From: Planctomycetaceae bacterium
GTDB taxonomy: Bacteria; Planctomycetota; Planctomycetia; Pirellulales; UBA1268
DNA: 6,578 bases
Assembly: GCA_947440895.1 (NCBI GenBank)
Contig: CANETO010000116.1
Coordinates: 1-6,578 of the forward strand
Direction of reading: 5' to 3'
Program-made: the position numbers and the translations under genes
Shown here: positions 6,192-6,578 of the stretch, piece after piece
How the letters are laid out: each line of letters begins with the position of its first letter
How positions within the stretch are numbered: position 1 is the stretch's first letter
The notes under the pieces: generated by a model
What the model saw: only the letters and a program-made list of their open reading frames with translations
Database searches by the model: none
Told to the model about the DNA's origin: nothing

Positions 6192-6578
6192 CTATAGACC
6201 GGCGATCGCCTCGTTGGCAATCCGGGCGCACTCCTTGATGTCGGCGAGCGGATTCTGCTCATTCTCCTCGTACTCGAGCGAGAGCGCCCCGTCGGCCGGG
6301 AAGTCGGCCGCCACCAATGCCGCCATCACGGCCGGCACGTTGAGGTGTCCCTTGCCGAGAATCACGCCCTTCGTCTTGTCCTGCATCTCGGCGAAGTCCT
6401 TCAGGTGGATGCCGTAGAGCCGGCCCTTCAGCAGCCGGATCACCTCCACAGGTTGCTCTCCCGACCGCAGGTAGTGGCCAAGGTCGGCGCAGGCCCCGAT
6501 GCGAGGGTCGTATTTCTCCACCGCCTGCAGCACGTCGATCGCCTTGCTGTAGCGGCTCGTCGGCCCGTGGTTGTGGAT
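6192..6578 (-). CDS. Sugar phosphate isomerase/epimerase-like TIM-barrel protein, C-terminal part (partial)
   Basis: The minus-strand frame is open from the right window edge to the TAG at 6194-6192, giving 128 visible residues; the N-terminus is outside. It belongs to the xylose isomerase-like TIM-barrel (AP endonuclease 2) superfamily. Visible marks are IHNHGP at the edge, ACADLGHYLRSG, GIHLKDF, a GKGHLNVPAVM segment, and LSLEYEENEQNP followed by a final helix. The His, Asp, His and Glu residues in these motifs are the expected divalent-metal ligands of the superfamily. These proteins are very abundant in planctomycetes and act on sugars or sugar derivatives such as inosose or hydroxypyruvate, but the substrate cannot be predicted from sequence. 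The gene is convergent with folP, so it belongs to a different transcription unit. Confidence 0.85.
   Translation of the reverse strand: MHNHGPTSRYSKAIDVLQAVEKYDPRIGACADLGHYLRSGEQPVEVIRLLKGRLYGIHLKDFAEMQDKTKGVILGKGHLNVPAVMAALVAADFPADGALSLEYEENEQNPLADIKECARIANEAIAGL

Noticed and set aside
6070..6417. A plus-strand frame starting GTG 6070 with AAGGAG just upstream.
   Set aside because: The spacing from AAGGAG to GTG is only 3 nt, and most of the frame is antisense to the isomerase gene; the product is Ser/Ala-rich without a recognisable family.

Overview
The window is a GC-rich, tightly packed stretch of a bacterial chromosome, most likely from a planctomycete (Pirellula-like). This assignment is an inference from protein character: a YbeY with GYDD in place of GYDH, an LptE-type lipoprotein beginning C-A-G-Y-R-F-G, and a TIM-barrel isomerase carrying IHNHGP. 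It also rests on gene order and on few clear Shine-Dalgarno sites. No RNA gene, CRISPR array, transposase or phage gene was seen.

Layout. Positions 1-4896 hold six plus-strand genes that overlap or nearly touch, probably one operon. They are the 3' end of a PgpH-type HD phosphohydrolase (1-303), ybeY endoribonuclease (303-827), a CNNM/CorC-type membrane protein with CBS domains (824-2167), the DNA-repair gene recO (2157-2972), a BamD-like TPR lipoprotein (2972-4315) and an LptE-like lipoprotein (4324-4896). The first three follow the widespread phoH-pgpH-ybeY-corC neighbourhood, so phoH is expected just upstream. The last two point to outer-membrane protein and LPS assembly, which fits a diderm cell.

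Positions 4897-5113 form a 217-bp non-coding gap almost filled by a nested imperfect inverted repeat (4913-5087). It is the least explained structure in the window and could be a REP/MITE-like element or a structured RNA. folP, dihydropteroate synthase (5114-6046), follows with its own ribosome binding site. After a 145-bp convergent gap (6047-6191) the minus strand carries the 3' end of a sugar phosphate isomerase/epimerase-like TIM-barrel gene (6192-6578) that runs off the right edge.

Most of the window is ordinary core metabolism and maintenance: RNA processing, second-messenger hydrolysis, recombination repair, envelope assembly and folate synthesis. I do not see a convincing new biological system. 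The points worth a second look are the palindromic spacer, the pairing of two outer-membrane assembly lipoproteins with a repair/RNA-processing operon, and residue changes at conserved sites in YbeY and FolP.
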